This document shows, piece by piece, positions 12,813 to 25,259 of a stretch of DNA of 64,000 nt. Under the pieces are notes generated by a model. That model was not told the DNA's origin. It saw only the letters and a list, made by a program, of their open reading frames with translations, and made no database searches. The first letter of the stretch is position 1. Each line of letters begins with the position of its first letter. This DNA is from Siphonodentalium dalli (lineage: Eukaryota; Mollusca; Scaphopoda; Gadilida; Siphonodentaliidae): NCBI GenBank assembly GCA_032622095.1, contig CP136063.1, forward strand, positions 280,421,426 to 280,485,425, given 5' to 3'. Both the position numbers and the translations under genes were made by a program.

Positions 12813-13339
12813 CTTCTGTCTCTATAGCACCCAATTATCGCATGGGATTTTAGTACGAATGACTAGATATTAAATGATATTCCAATATATCAAAAATCAG
12901 GGTGACTGCATCGTATTTTCATCTGCCTATAATAATAGTTTCACAAGTGGAACTCCATGTTCTTGTTTCAGTGATTTGGTGTACAAAAAGCATTGTACAG
13001 TCCCAGTGGTGGCCTTATTAATTTACGTGAGTTATCATGTCTGATTCCAGTTTTAAGAATTATCTACATTTGTTGCCATTGTCAACAAAAGTCACCTGAC
13101 TCAAGTGACCAATTCAGCTGCACGGTCATTATATTTAGAAGTTTTGTGTCCAACCTGCAGATTACAGAACTTGTAACGATGACAAATAATCCAAACTTTC
13201 AATAACCAAATGAGTGAACAACACTATGCAGGCAGTGGTAGATATGAGATTCGCCTGCACTGAAAATCTTATTTTATTTCAGCCAATGAAGCATATCAGT
13301 GTGCGTGCACAGCTTGTCTTCACCATCCGACTATTGGTT

Positions 13340-13722
13340 TGGTGCATAGTGGGCTAGCATAACTAAATTCACCCTCTAGGGACCTCATTCTGCTTAGGCC
13401 TCATCTTCTCTGGAAAGTTTCTTTATTATCAAATTTCTATAGAAACTTCTTCACATAGATTCTATTTCTTTTTTAGTTTAGTTTCTATATATCCCCAAAT
13501 TGGCAGACGACACATTGATTAATCAAGGTTCCCAATGGGTGTACATCACAATATTCACCATTTGGGAACTTCAAACTGAGTCTATGTCTCCCATAGCAGA
13601 TGAGGCCATGCAGAATGAGGTTCCCAGATGGTGAATTTAGTGATGCTAGCCCGCTATGCATCACTAAATTCACCCTCTGGGCACCTCATTCTGCAAATGA
13701 CAGGCACACTAAACTCAGGCTT
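13340..13722. mobile_element. GAATGAGGT-family hAT MITE, left end lost
   Basis: Right end matches the family (GAATTTAGTGATGCTAGCCC mirror, then TGACAGGCACAC...CAGGCTTG). The left terminal CAAGCCTG is absent. A ~24 bp direct repeat, CNTCCGACTATTGGTTTGGT, flanks it at about 13325 and 13729, probably from an older repeat. Confidence 0.65.
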
Positions 13723-13863
13723 GTCACCGTCCGACTATTGGTTTGGTACATGCTGGAATGATATCTATAAACACATAGGTCTGGCGTCGTAAAATCATGT
13801 GGCTTTTCCTGACAAGTGCATCTCCATAAGAATACCAAATGAACACATCTCACATGTTATATG

Positions 13864-14308
13864 CAAGCCTGCAAATAGCATGTCTCTCATTTGCAGAATG
13901 AGGTCCCCAGAGGGTGAATTTAGTGATGCTATCCTGCACAGTGGGCCAGCATCACCAAATTCACCCTCTGGAGACCTCATTCTGCTTAGGCTTCATCTTC
14001 TGGGAATTATCTATAGTATCAAATTAAGATTGTTTTTAGTTACATTTCCCTTCTAGGAAGTTTCTATATCCCCTAATTTGCAGAAGATAAAATTCATAAT
14101 TGAGGTGCCCAATGGGTTAACATCACCAACTTCAACTGGGGAACTTCAATCTGATCCTAGGTCTGCCATATCAGTTGAGGGCCTAAGCAGAATGAGGTCC
14201 CCAGAGGGTGAATTTAGTGATGCTAGCCCATTATGCGGGATAGCATCACTAAATTCACCATCTGGGGACCTCATTCTGCAAATGACAGACACGCTATTTG
14301 CAGACTTG
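13864..14308. mobile_element. hAT-type MITE (CAAGCCTG termini) with 8 bp target duplication
   Basis: Inverted ends start CAAGCCTGCAAATAG; the flanking 8 bp direct repeat is GTTATATG. Two subterminal hairpins (GAATGAGGTCCCCAGAGGGT arms) sit either side of a ~170 bp middle. The recurrent open frame reading ICRMRSPEGEF is a by-product of the palindrome. Confidence 0.9.
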
Positions 14309-14517
14309 GTTATATGTACATGTGGCTAAACCTGGGTAACGACAATGTCTGGCAATCACTTACCATTGGTAGCTCATAGAAATAGAAGTCTAAACTACCA
14401 GTATGAAGTCATCAGATCCAAACCTGACTATTGACAGAGAAGTTTGTAATAAAACTATTATAAGAGGATATAATCAGCAGCTAAATAATTCAATAGAACG
14501 TAAACAGCAAAATATTG

Positions 14518-14637
14518 TGAATGATAACATTAGTAAGGCAATTAAAATATAATATCTGTGTTCTCTGCAGGCAATTAGAATGATAACATTAGTAAGGCCA
14601 TTAAAATATAATATCTGTGTTCTCTGCAGGCAATTAG
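14518..14637. repeat. Tandem duplication, about 60 bp unit
   Basis: GAATGATAACATTAGTAAGG ... TGTTCTCTGCAGGCAATTAG occurs twice head to tail with one substitution. Confidence 0.88.
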
Positions 14638-15284
14638 ATCTCAATTTTGAGATGATTTTTTTTTCTCAAAATCGGAAAAACATACTCCGAAAAAAAAACG
14701 TTTCATTTTCAAATCCAATATTTATAATAGAAAATGATGAATACAATGTCTGACAAGGCATTTAAAAAACAATTCAGTGACGAGGGAGGTTCCTGAGAAC
14801 ACAAAATTATATTTATTTTGCTTAAGACATAACATATTATATGATTTTGAAATGATACAGTAAATTTAGTCGATAAACATACTCTTTTGAGTTGGATAAT
14901 TGGGGATTCAAGAATAAAAGCAATTTGTGAACGGCTTGTCGCTGAGTTCACAAAATGTTTTCATGCTTGAATCCAAAGATATCCAACTCAAGAGGGTAAG
15001 TTTAACTCCATTGAAATTATTTAAAAAAACATTTAAAAGACTGAATGAAAAGCACATTTTATCAACATTACATGCCACGAAATGAGATCTGCTTTGCATC
15101 AAGTCTCTGGGTAGCCAAAGAGGAGAAGACTTCATATAAGCCCTTGGGCTTGTTGTCTGATCCCCGTTTCCATACATTAACTCTTTTATTTTGCATATAT
15201 GCGTCATCTGTATATTATGTTATTTGTCTGGATTTGGAAATAGAAATATGTTTACACTAAGTCTCTGGGTACATTCCATGAGGT

Positions 15285-15684
15285 TTAACCCTTTACCCAA
15301 CAGAACGGCCCTGTGCCAATGCATTCTCTTATATATGCGAGTCGACCATAGGTCGCCTCGCATATATAAGAGAATGCATTGGCTTAACACATTAAAAATT
15401 ATAAAATTGTTAAAGAATGTAATAAAAAATGGTAAAAAGTGTTAAAAAAAGATTTGTTTTAGGCCAATGCATTCTCTTATATATGCGAGGCGACCTATGG
15501 TCGACTCGCATATATAAGAGAATGCATTGGCACAGGGCATAACTGTAACCATCACAATGTGGTCAAGGAGCCGGTTCCAATGATATCCATATTTGTATGG
15601 TTCTATTGAGACAGACCGAAGATATTTTAAGCTGTTGAAGCTTTATTTGGCCGGTTTTGGCCGGTTTGTTGGGTAAAGGGTTAA
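15285..15684. mobile_element. TTAA MITE, CCCTTTACCCAACA termini, third copy
   Basis: Same architecture as 8313-8713, with hairpin modules at 15315-15383 and 15463-15531. Its right TTAA (15681-15684) is also the left TTAA of the next element. Confidence 0.87.
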
Positions 15685-15886
15685 CCCTTTCAGTGCCGAG
15701 TCCGATTTTTGTATCAACCCATATTTCCTTGATCATTTTTCAAATTTATTGATTATAATAATGTGATACATTGATGGAAAGAGCTCTTTCCATCAATGTA
15801 TCACATTATTATAATCAATAAATTTGAAAAATGATCAAGGAAATATGGGTTGATACAAAAATCGGACTTGGCACTGAAAGGGTTAA
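15681..15886. mobile_element. TTAA MITE, CCCTTTCAGTGCC termini, near-perfect palindrome
   Basis: A ~200 bp almost perfect inverted repeat between TTAA sites (TTAACCCTTTCAGTGCC ... GGCACTGAAAGGGTTAA), folding around GAAAGAGCTCTTTC. It chains onto the preceding MITE by sharing its TTAA. Confidence 0.88.
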
Positions 15887-16252
15887 AGTGATGTGAAACA
15901 CTCCGGTTGTGTGATCAAATAGAAATGGAGAATAATCTTGCTCAAAGTAGTTATTTTTACGAATATTAATACAAAGTTACAGTACACACAGTCATTCTTA
16001 TATATTAATTAAATGCAATGACTCTCGACTGCAAAATCATTTGCGTTAGTTTATCGCCGATTGTTGCATCCCGAATCGAGATATAAATATTTACAATTAA
16101 GCGAAGTTCAGACGATGATATCTATGGAGTGGTATGGTCAATTTCTTTGAGATTTTCGGTGATGCTAGTAGAATGCTACATTCCGACAGTTGGCATAGCG
16201 CCTGAGTACTAACTTAACAGTTTCTCGGACCCGAACAAGTCCATAATATGTC
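15885..16252 (+). repeat. Low-copy repeat beginning AGTGATGTGAAACACTCC
   Basis: Second copy of the ~370-385 bp repeat also at 8816 and 34422. It lies directly after the TTAA of a MITE. Confidence 0.7.
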
Positions 16253-16618
16253 TTTATCTGAACAGCATCCGAACGTCCTGTTAATTGATGACGACTGTAG
16301 CTATTGTGAACAACTTGCGACGACTGCGTGTTGTCAAAATTTGTTCACCACCAATGGTGAATTGAAAACTAGTTAGCAGTTCTCAACCAGAATGCATGTT
16401 TTAGTGAAAAATATTGAACATGAATTACAATAAGCTATGAATAATAAATAATAATTAATAATAACACTAGCGTCCATATATTTGGATTAAGAATAAAATC
16501 ACAGGTGTCACGTCATAATTTTCCAGAATCTTCTGAGGAAGGTATGAACTCTAGGATTTGAAAACATTGAAAAGAATTTGAACATTTTTATTTTAAAATT
16601 TCAACACAACAACTTCAG

Positions 16619-16621
<3 letters not shown>

Positions 16622-16688
<67 letters not shown>
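16622..16688. repeat. (TA)n microsatellite, about 33 units
   Basis: Uninterrupted alternating TA for about 66 bp. The long Tyr-Ile open frame across it is an artefact. Confidence 0.97.
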
Positions 16689-16691
<3 letters not shown>

Positions 16692-17539
16692 ATCTGTTCA
16701 CCAAATTCTGTAAGTATGCAAGCAAGATTGGGCATACATGGTTCGTGCTATCACTTGCCAAATTTGACAAATGCAAAAATAATTGATAAAAAAATTATTT
16801 TCATTTGGCAAATGTTTTGGCAAACAAGTTCTCATTTCCTCAAGAAAGTAGCAACTATTTATTGAGAAATTGGTTATGTCATGAATGTCACATAACATTT
16901 TTTTTAAAACTCCTAATTTTAGACCCATATTATCTGGCAACTTTTGGTAAAAAATATTTTAAGTTGGCAAAAGTAAAATTTGGACCAGCACGGACCCTGT
17001 GAACATTACTGGGATACTAATAATGAACTACTCACATATACCACAGAAAGCAAGAGTGGGCATTGATTGGAAAACTTAGATGAAGAAATAGCCTCAGTTA
17101 TGCATATATACCACACTCATATCTCATACATATAACACTACAACACTACATTGATGACGATGGGAAATATGTACCCTGACTCCCTGAGTACACTTCTATA
17201 TTAACCCTTTCATGATGGGAGCTGTGCTGGTGCACCATTCAAGATCCTGTGCCAGTGCATTCTCTTATATATGCGAGTCTCCCATAGGGAGTCTCGCATA
17301 GATAAAGAGAATGCACTGGCTTACAATGCAAGGTAAATATTGTTAGGCCAATGTATTCTCACAAAACCAGCTTCATAATTATTGGTAAGACACACGTGTA
17401 ATATTAGTGCGTGTGATGATGTCACGCCATTATTTAAATGACTTGCCATTGCTGAAGTTTATGATTGTTGTTTTCAATGAATACTTCGCATTTATTTGAT
17501 CATGTGATAAAAGGTATCTCAAACTCATTCCATTTTATA

Positions 17540-17645
17540 CGTAATTTATCAACCTCGTCCTCTAAATTCTATTTGAGCCTCGGTAAACCTCGGCTCAAAT
17601 CTAATTTAGTGAATTCGGTTGATAAATTCCGTATAAAATAGAAAC
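17540..17645. repeat. Imperfect fold-back palindrome
   Basis: Arms TTTTATACGTAATTTATCAA / TTGATAAATTCCGTATAAAA pair, as do inner GAGCCTCGGTAAACCTCGGCTC blocks. Comparable in design to 4530-4650. Confidence 0.65.
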
Positions 17646-17918
17646 TCATGTGAGATCCTCTATATATATCATCAGAAAGCTCTCACTGAGTGCTTTCCAA
17701 TGAATGGCAACAAGCCATATTTCCGACTTAATCCTGAAAAGTTACCCATAATTATGCTGTGTTAAGAGATCGATTACTTAGGGCATTACTGTACATTGCC
17801 TACATAAAGCCGGCTCCATGAATGTTATGTTTTTTTTTTACATCAACGCAGGTTCATTATGTCGACACATGTTTTTAGATTACGACTACTGTGATGAGGT
17901 AATTATAATTTTTTTTAC

Positions 17919-18265
17919 CCTGTGCCAATGCATTCTCTTATATAAGAGAATACATTGGCCTAACAATTTTAATAATTTTTTCTTGTATTCTTTAACAATT
18001 TTATAATTTCACCCATACAGAGCCCCAGACAAACATGAGCAGACAACACTCTTCTATATATGTGTGGGGCTCCCTGCAGGGTAATGGATGTTTTTTATTT
18101 TATGTCCTAAAATTGTAAGAAACATTTATTTAAAAAATTGCTAGGCCAATGCATTCTCTTATATATGCGAGGCGACCTATGGTCGACTCGCATATATAAG
18201 AGAATGCATTGGCACAGGGTAAAAAAATCCCGACTTACAACTGGATTTGATATGGCGGGTCACAT
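17919..18265. mobile_element. GTCGGGA-class MITE with hairpin modules
   Basis: Right terminus (CCCGACTTACAACTGGATTT then GATATGGCGGGTCAC) matches the copy at 40216. Contains one hairpin deleted to ~33 bp at 17926-17960 and one intact module at 18145-18213. Confidence 0.7.
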
Positions 18266-18903
18266 ATAAGAGAATGCACTGGCACATGATATTTAATGCT
18301 GCAACAGTGCAGCTCCCATCATGGAAGGGTTAGTTGGTGTCTATTCTCTAATTGTAGGTACTGAATTCCCAGGTTTGCAAAATCATTATTTTTGTACCCA
18401 AGTTCTCTGAAATTTTCACTAAAATACCCAGGTAGGGCAAATCTCATCTAGTTGGCATGATTAGAATGTTGTAATTTGTTTCAATCAATTTGAGACTTTA
18501 CCCTCGTACACATTTTCTTATCCAAACAAGATCTTTTGTTCATTTCATGGCCTTTGTTCACTCTTTACAATTATAGGGTCAGCCAGGAAAAATCTTTCAT
18601 GCAGAAACTGTCTTCGAAATATGAAAATGTCATCAAGATAGCCAATTTGATGAAATACTAGTGCCACGTCTTGTAATGGTAAGATTTGATAAACCTGGGA
18701 ACACTAGCACCAATTTCAGTAGCCATGAGTACAATAGTACGACAACCATGGGATAATGACAAATGGATGATTCCACAGCCAGTCACAGAGGGAGGAGCAT
18801 AGCGGTTGCTAGGAGACAATCATCTGCTCAAATGCATTAATTGATTTTTACAGCCTGTGCTTATGCTGGTTTTCATACACAAGAACATACCTTGTTCTCA
18901 TCT

Positions 18904-19150
18904 TTAACCCTTTCAGTGCCAAGTCCGATTTTTGTATCAACCCATATTTCCTTGATCAATTTATTGATTATAATAATGTGATACATTGATGGAAAGAGCT
19001 CTTAGAGCTCTTTCCATCAATGTGTCACATTAATGTATCACATTATTATGTATCCATCAATGTATCACATTATTATAATCAATAAATTTGAAAAATGATC
19101 AAGGAAATATGGGTTGATACAAAAATCGGACTTGGCACTGAAAGGGTTAA
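18904..19150. mobile_element. TTAA MITE, CCCTTTCAGTGCC termini, second copy
   Basis: Same inverted termini as 15681-15886. The centre carries an extra partial duplication of the TCCATCAATGTATCACATTA block. The right TTAA (19147-19150) is shared with the next MITE. Confidence 0.86.
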
Positions 19151-19409
19151 CCCTTTAATGACCGGAGCTTGACTGGTGCAGCGTTAAAAATCCTATTTCA
19201 GTACACTCTTTTATGATTGTGAGTCTCCTATAGGGAGCCTCACATATATAAGAAAACGCACTGGCTTACAAGGTCAAGGGAAATATTGTTAGGCCAATGT
19301 ATTCTCTTATATATGCAAGGCTCCCTATGGGAGACTAGCATACATAAGAGAATGCATTGGCACAGGATTTGAGCAAAATTGCAGGAAGCTCCCTTCAAGA
19401 AATGGTTAA
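19147..19409. mobile_element. TTAA MITE, GGAGCTTGACTGG class
   Basis: Runs from the shared TTAA (TTAACCCTTTAATGACCGGA) to GAAATGGTTAA. It contains two diverged hairpin modules, near 19197-19262 and 19283-19355. Confidence 0.75.
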
Positions 19410-19544
19410 ATATGAAAAGAATTAAAGAATGTCACGCAACATGAAAAACACAATTATATTCCTGGATAAATTTCCAACATCTGTGTACAAATCGCAAGTT
19501 CAGTATATTATGATCAAACAATCAAAACATCATTTAATAAAAGG

Positions 19545-19960
19545 TCAGCCGACCACAGTGTCCCCCGACAATGTGGCAAGTTGATGCCGCTTTGTTAAAG
19601 AAATTAAAAAAATGTCGAAAAGGGTTAATAACTCCATAAAAAAATCATTTTTCCGTCATCTACATACATGTTGCACATCTCTAATATGTGGGTAACAATA
19701 CTCTGAAGTTTCAAATATCTGCGATCAAAACTGTAGGAGGAGTTGATTACACCATTGAAGGGTTAATAACTCTGTCAAAAAATAATTTTTCCGTAATCTA
19801 TATACATGTTACACATCTTCAATATATGGGCAGCAATAATCTGAAGTTTTAAATCTGGGATGAAGTCTGTAGGAGGTACTCAAAAGTGTGATGGACGGAC
19901 GAACGGACAGACGAACGAACAGACAGACGGACAGAGCCCGTTTCTATAGTCCCCCTTTTC
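19545..19960 (+). repeat. Tandem-unit repeat starting CAGCCGACCACAGTGTCCCC (copy 1)
   Basis: Units of roughly 150-185 bp (GGGTTAATAACTC ... TGTAGGAGGAGTTGATTACA) end in a GGACGGACGAACGGACAGAC tail and TCTATAGTCCCCC. Copies at 28829-29500 and 40990-41550; the latter two end in a hairpin around CCCCCGA...TCGGGGGAC. Probably a Helitron-like tandem-core family. Confidence 0.65.
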
Positions 19961-20072
19961 TTTCAGAACGTCATGGGACAAAACTAGCCAATCTGACAGT
20001 GGCGGTATGACCTAATATCCAAATAAGTTGAAAAAAGGCGGCAACAGAATTTTCAATGTAGCAAATGACCGC

Positions 20073-20520
20073 TTAAAGGTACTCAATCTGATCAGACGCT
20101 CCTAAATTACTATTTCTTTGGCTTCGGAACCCACCCATCAAAGCTCAGAGTGATTAGATATCGATGTTTGAAATTTGCTGTTTCTATTGTTTGTGGACCA
20201 ATCTTTTCGAGGACCACGTGCTAAAAACGGACATATTGCGGTTGTAAGATGGATAACTCTAAAATCAAGTGGTTACTATTAACAATAATAACGACTTGAT
20301 TTTAGAGTTATCCATCTTACAACCACAATTTGTCTGTTTTTAGCATGTGATCCTCGAAAAGATTGGCCCATAAACAATAGAAACAGCAAATTTCAAACAT
20401 CGATATCTAATCACTCTGAGCTTTGATGGGTGGGTTCCTCGACTCGAATCAAATATTTTTTACCCCCAAAGCCAAAGAAATAGTAATTTAGGAGTATCTG
20501 ATCGGATTGAGTACCTTTAA
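20073..20520. mobile_element. TTAA MITE, AGGTACTCAATCC termini, complete
   Basis: TTAA on both sides, inverted ends AGGTACTCAATC(T/C)GATCAGA, long mirror-image halves meeting near 20280. Confidence 0.88.
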
Positions 20521-20714
20521 GTAGCTGATTGGTAGAACATGCTAATAGTTATTTCATTGACAACTATGGAATGATCCATTCTGCATTACTGGTTGATAGA
20601 AGTAACTAGTTGACTGAGTTATCTATAAGTACGGCAGCTAAAGATGCCTGACATTAAGTCAGTGGAAGTAATACTTATAAATTAAAACATAAAATAACAT
20701 GGTAAGACACACAT

Positions 20715-21165
20715 TTAACCTCTTGTCGGAAGTCGGGATTTTTTTTACCCTGTGCCAATGCATTCTCTTATATATGCGAGTCGACCATAGGTCGCCTCGT
20801 ATATATAAGAGAATGCATTGGTCGAACAATTTTTTACAATTTTAATAATTTTTTCTTGTATTCTTTAATAACAATTTTATAATTTCACCCATACAGAGCC
20901 CCAGACAAACATGAGCAGACGACACTCTTCTATATGCTTCTATATATGTGTGGGGCTCCCAGCAGGGTAATGGATGTTTTTTATTTTAAGTTCTAAAATT
21001 TGTAAGAAACATTTATTTAAAAAAAATGATAAAAAATTGTTAGGCCAATGCATTCTCTTATATATGCGAGGCGACCTATGGTCGACTCGCATATATAAGA
21101 GAATGCATTGGCACAGGGTAAAAAAAATCCCGACTTCCGACAAGACACAAATTTAACCTCTTGTA
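20715..21165. mobile_element. MITE with CTTGTCGGAAGTCGGGA termini and hairpin modules
   Basis: Inverted ends CTTGTCGGAAGTCGGGATTT / AAATCCCGACTTCCGACAAG flank two hairpin modules (20754-20822 and 21044-21112) in opposite orientation. A TTTAACCTCTTGT segment occurs on both sides. A fourth kind of terminus around the same hairpin. Confidence 0.75.
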
Positions 21166-21302
21166 GAGAGGAACAACTGTCTTTGGTCACATCATCACTA
21201 AGTTAAGTATGAGAGGAACAGCTATGACTTCTTCTTCTTCGTAACATTTGGTATAGTTAATGCTTTAATATTAAAATGAGCACACATTTCATGTACCTGA
21301 AA

Positions 21303-21760
21303 TAAAAGAAAGTTCAATATATTCACGTGAAAATATAATTTTTAAAATTATAATTAATTTTTCAAGAAAGTTCAATATATTCACGTGAAAATATAATTTT
21401 TAAAATTATAATTAATTTTTCATTAAGGGAAGCCCGAAACTGAACTATATGGATTACATCTCCGGCCTTGTGTCAATCAGGAGGATTAAAATTTTATTGC
21501 TGTCCGACTCCTTTGTTCACACCCGTGCTCAGATAAGTCACGCATGAATACGCCCAAGTAAATCCCGCATTCTAATTATCGAGTCAGTTTTTATTTCCGA
21601 CTTAATCATGAGATTTGCGAGTCGCGGGGTTGGGAATGGCACCACCATGGGAGGGATCTATGATAGTTCAGTTTCGGGCTTCCCTTAAGGAAAAATTAAT
21701 TATAATTTAAAAAATTATATTTTTCCGCCAAGGAAAGCCCTTCAACTGAACTATATGGAT
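21303..21760. repeat. Inverted repeat region with a 60 bp tandem duplication
   Basis: AAAGTTCAATATATTCACGT ... AATTAATTTTTC is duplicated in tandem (about 21306-21421). The block AAGGGAAGCCCGAAACTGAA at 21425 reappears inverted at about 21670-21690, giving a fold-back of roughly 400 bp. Confidence 0.65.
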
Positions 21761-22429
21761 TAGAATGCAAGCCCAGGAGGAGGCACGAGCAATAAAGTTA
21801 ATTAATATCCAAATTCGATGGGAATGCATTCTTCCGAAACAGATTTCATGTAAATGTGATTTAGTCATGAATCTGATATGATTATGTTACATGAAAGAGC
21901 TCACAATTCCGATTCCGACATTGCTCAAACGTGGACCTCCGATCTAATGCCCTTTCAAGAAGGGAGCTGCGCTGATAGTATATATAAGAGAATTCACCGA
22001 CACAGGATCATATTTTATTGGAGTCTCGGAATCCATTCTTCAAAGCTCAGAGCTATTAGATTTAGATATTTTAAATATATTTATTTTCTCCACCTCAAAA
22101 ATTCCACCGAAATTATATACAGACATGCACGGACGCCGTAAAAAGAGTTCGGGAGGTCATGTAAGAACACAGTTACAGTGAATTGGTGATCGAAAATGAT
22201 TTTAGAAATAAATTACGACAATAATTATTGCTAGAAACAAAATTGACAGTATCTTGCGATAGTTGGCATGTAGATACATAGGTATACTTATTCCTGATTC
22301 AGTAATGATGTTCTACTCATGAAACTAGACAAGTTATAATATCATGCCGGTCACATGTGAAAGAAGATGTTTGTTTAGATTTGTGATGGCACATGCTGGG
22401 GAATTCCAATTCAACCAGGCATCACTATA

Positions 22430-22640
22430 TATGAAAGACAGACGCACAAGTCCAGTTTTCCCCCAAATTTTCTTTAAATAGTTGGGTTATATCAGCGTTT
22501 CCCGCGAGGACGCTGTATATCCCGCAGACCGCCTGTTGCTGTGCAGGCGCATTTGCAAAACGAACATTCCGGCGTCGGACCTGCCGGCTCACTGGCGAAC
22601 CCACTCTTGTCGGTTTTGGGCGCTGGTTATATAATAACAA
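22430..22640. other. GC-rich unassigned segment
   Basis: Locally richer in G+C and CpG than anything within several kb, not obviously repeated, with an open minus-strand frame of 71 codons. No family recognised. Could be an unrecognised exon, an old CpG-rich promoter or a foreign fragment. Confidence 0.3.
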
Positions 22641-22860
22641 AATATTCTATGTTGAACAAGTTGAATTCAGGCATCGTTTATGCTGTGACAAAGAAAGTGT
22701 ATGCATGAGAAATCTTCTGACAAGACAACTAGTATACCAACAAGTATTGAGTTAGCATTCTATCAGTCTTAAAAAAAGAGCCATAAAGCATGTACAATGG
22801 GACAATAATGGTTTTTAAACTCAATCGAGATATTGTGGCAAACAACTTGTATAGCAAATG

Positions 22861-25242
22861 AAAGTGTCAATGACACTGTAGCTCAACTTTGTAAAGAAGG
22901 TAATTTTTTAGGAGTGTAAAAAATGAGCAGTAAAGGATTTAGTCATACACAAAGTAAAATCCAAGATGGCTGCTGGCGGCTATGTCATTATTAACATCCA
23001 TGACAAAATTTATGATGATCAGACTAAAGGTACGACCTGGAGCCCATGCTAAAGGATTTAGTCATACAAAGAGTAAAATCCAAGATGGCTGCTGGCGGCC
23101 ATGTTTTTTGCCCGCATGACCCAAAAATTACTCGTTCCCATCTACATGTCATTGGTAACATCCATGAAAAATTTTATGATGATCAGACTAAAGGTACGAC
23201 CTGTAGCCTGTGCTAAAGGATTTAGTCATACAAAGAGCAAAATCCAAGATGGCTGCTGGTGGCCATGTTTTTTGCCCGAATGACCCCAAAATGACCCGTT
23301 CCCATCTACATGTCATTGTTAACATCCATGACAAATTTTATGATGATCAGACTAAAGGTACGACCTGTAGCCCGTGCTAAAGGATTTAGTCATAAAAAGA
23401 GTAAAATCCAAGTTGGCTGCTGGCGGCCATGTTTTTGGGCCGAATGAACCCAAAATTACTTGTTCCCATCTACATGTCAATATTAACATCCATGACAAAT
23501 TTCATGATGATCAGACGAACAATGCGACCTGTGGCCCGTGCTAATGGATTGAATTTTGAAAACAAAGATGGCCGCTGGCGGCCATGTTTTTTGTCCGAAT
23601 GACCCCAAAATGACTCGTTCCCATCTACATTCCAATTTCAACAGCCATGACAAATTTCATGATGATCAGACTAAAGGTATGACCTGTAGCCCATGCTAAA
23701 GGATTTAGTCATACAAAGAGTAAAATCCAAGATGGCTGCTGGCGGCCATGTGTTTTGCCCGAACGACCCCTAAATAACTCGTTCCCATCTACATTTCAAT
23801 TTCAACATCCATGACAAATTTTATGATGATCAGACTAAAGGTACGACCTGTAGCCCGCGCTAAAGGATTTAGTCATACAAAGAGTAAAATCCAAGATGGC
23901 TGCTGGCGGCCATGTTTTTTGCCCGAATGAACCCAAAATTACTCTTTCCCATCTACATGTCAATATTAACATCCATGACCAATTTCATGATGATCAGACG
24001 AACAATTTGACTTGTGGCCCGTGCTAATGGATTGAATTTTGAAAACAAAGATGGCTGCTGGCGGCCATGTTTTTTGTCCGATTGACCCAAAAATGACTCG
24101 TTCCCATCTACATTCCAATTTCAACAGCCATGACAAATTTCATGATGATCAGACTAAAGGTATGACCTGTAGCCCATGCTAAAGGATTTAGTCATACAAA
24201 GAGTAAAATCCAAGATGGCTGCTGGCGGCCATGTGTTTTGCCCGAACGACCCCTAAATAACTCGTTCCCATCTACATTTCAATTTCAACATCCATGACAA
24301 ATTTTATGATGATCAGACTAAAGGTACGACCTGTAGCCCGCGCTAAAGGATTTAGTCATACAAAGAGTAAAATCCAAGATGGCTGCTGGCGGCCATGTTT
24401 TTTGCCCGAATGAACCCAAAATTACTCTTTCCCATCTACATGTCAATATTAACATCCATGACCAATTTCATGATGATCAGACGAACAATTTGACTTGTGG
24501 CCCGTGCTAATGGATTGAATTTTGAAAACAAAGATGGCTGCTGGCGGCCATGTTTTTTGTCCGATTGACCCAAAAATGACTCGTTCCCATCTACATTCCA
24601 ATTTCAACAGCCATGACAAATTTCATGATGATCAGACTAAAGGTACGACCTGTAGCCCGTGCTAAAGGATTTAGTCATACAAAGAGTAAAATCCATGATG
24701 GCTGCTGACGGCCATGTTTTTTGGCCGGATGACCCAAAAATTACTCGTTCCCATCTACATGTCATTGTTAACATCCATGACAAATTTTATGATGATACGA
24801 TCAAAGGTACGATCTGTAGACTGTACTAAAGGATTTAGTCATGCAAAGAGTAAAATCCAAGATGGCTGCTGGCGGGCCTTGTTCTTTGGCCGAATGACCC
24901 CAAAATAACTCGTTCCCATCTACATGTAAATATTAACATCCATGACGATCAGACGAACAGTACGGCCTGTAGCCCGTGCTAATGGATTGAATTTTGAAAT
25001 CCAAGATGGCCGATGGCGGCCATGTTTTATTCTCTGAATGACCCCAAAATAACTCGTTTCCATCTACATGTCAATGTCAAGAGCTATGACAAATTTTATA
25101 ATGATCCGATTAAAGATACGACCTGTAGCCCGTGCTAAAGGAAATTGTTGACGCATCACACACGCACACATACACCCTCACACGGACGACGGATACCAAG
25201 CCATGGCAATAGCTCAAACTTTACAAAGTAAAGTTGAGCTAA
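22861..25242 (+). mobile_element. Helitron-like element with long 161 bp satellite core
   Basis: Left end GTGTCAATGACACTGTAGCT, right end the TTTACAAAGTAAAGTTGAGC hairpin then CTAA, as in the copy at 3376. The core holds about 14 units of ~161 bp, alternating 'GGATTTAGTCATACAAAGAG' and 'GGATTGAATTTTGAAAACAA' versions. A higher-order period of 483 bp (three units) is visible from 23587 to 24553. No transposase frame. Confidence 0.75.
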
Positions 25243-25259
25243 AAATAATTGAAATGGTT

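Larger units (their letters stand above)
17201..18332. mobile_element. TTAA MITE (CATGATGGGAGCT class) with other repeats nested inside
   Basis: Left end TTAACCCTTTCATGATGGGA; right end TCCCATCATGGAAGGGTTA, with the last base of TTAA changed. Enclosed are a fold-back at 17540-17645, a truncated TACAGTAATGC MITE at 17670-17793, and a GTCGGGA-class repeat at 17919-18265 with hairpin modules. The outer element reads across them. Confidence 0.65.

Noticed and set aside
14908-15207. A possible EPT1 tail exon: minus strand has a good pyrimidine tract before CAG at about 15110 and a frame containing QSRSHF.
   Set aside because: The phase required after the 26935 donor does not give the SHF frame, and the in-phase reading stops after 12 codons with no family match.
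16578-16865. A 95-codon frame with a long Tyr-Ile repeat.
   Set aside because: Produced by the (TA)n microsatellite.
18560-18690. A second possible EPT1 tail exon on the minus strand (YFIKLAILMTF...).
   Set aside because: Phase fits, but the acceptor is weak and the conserved tail residues are absent.
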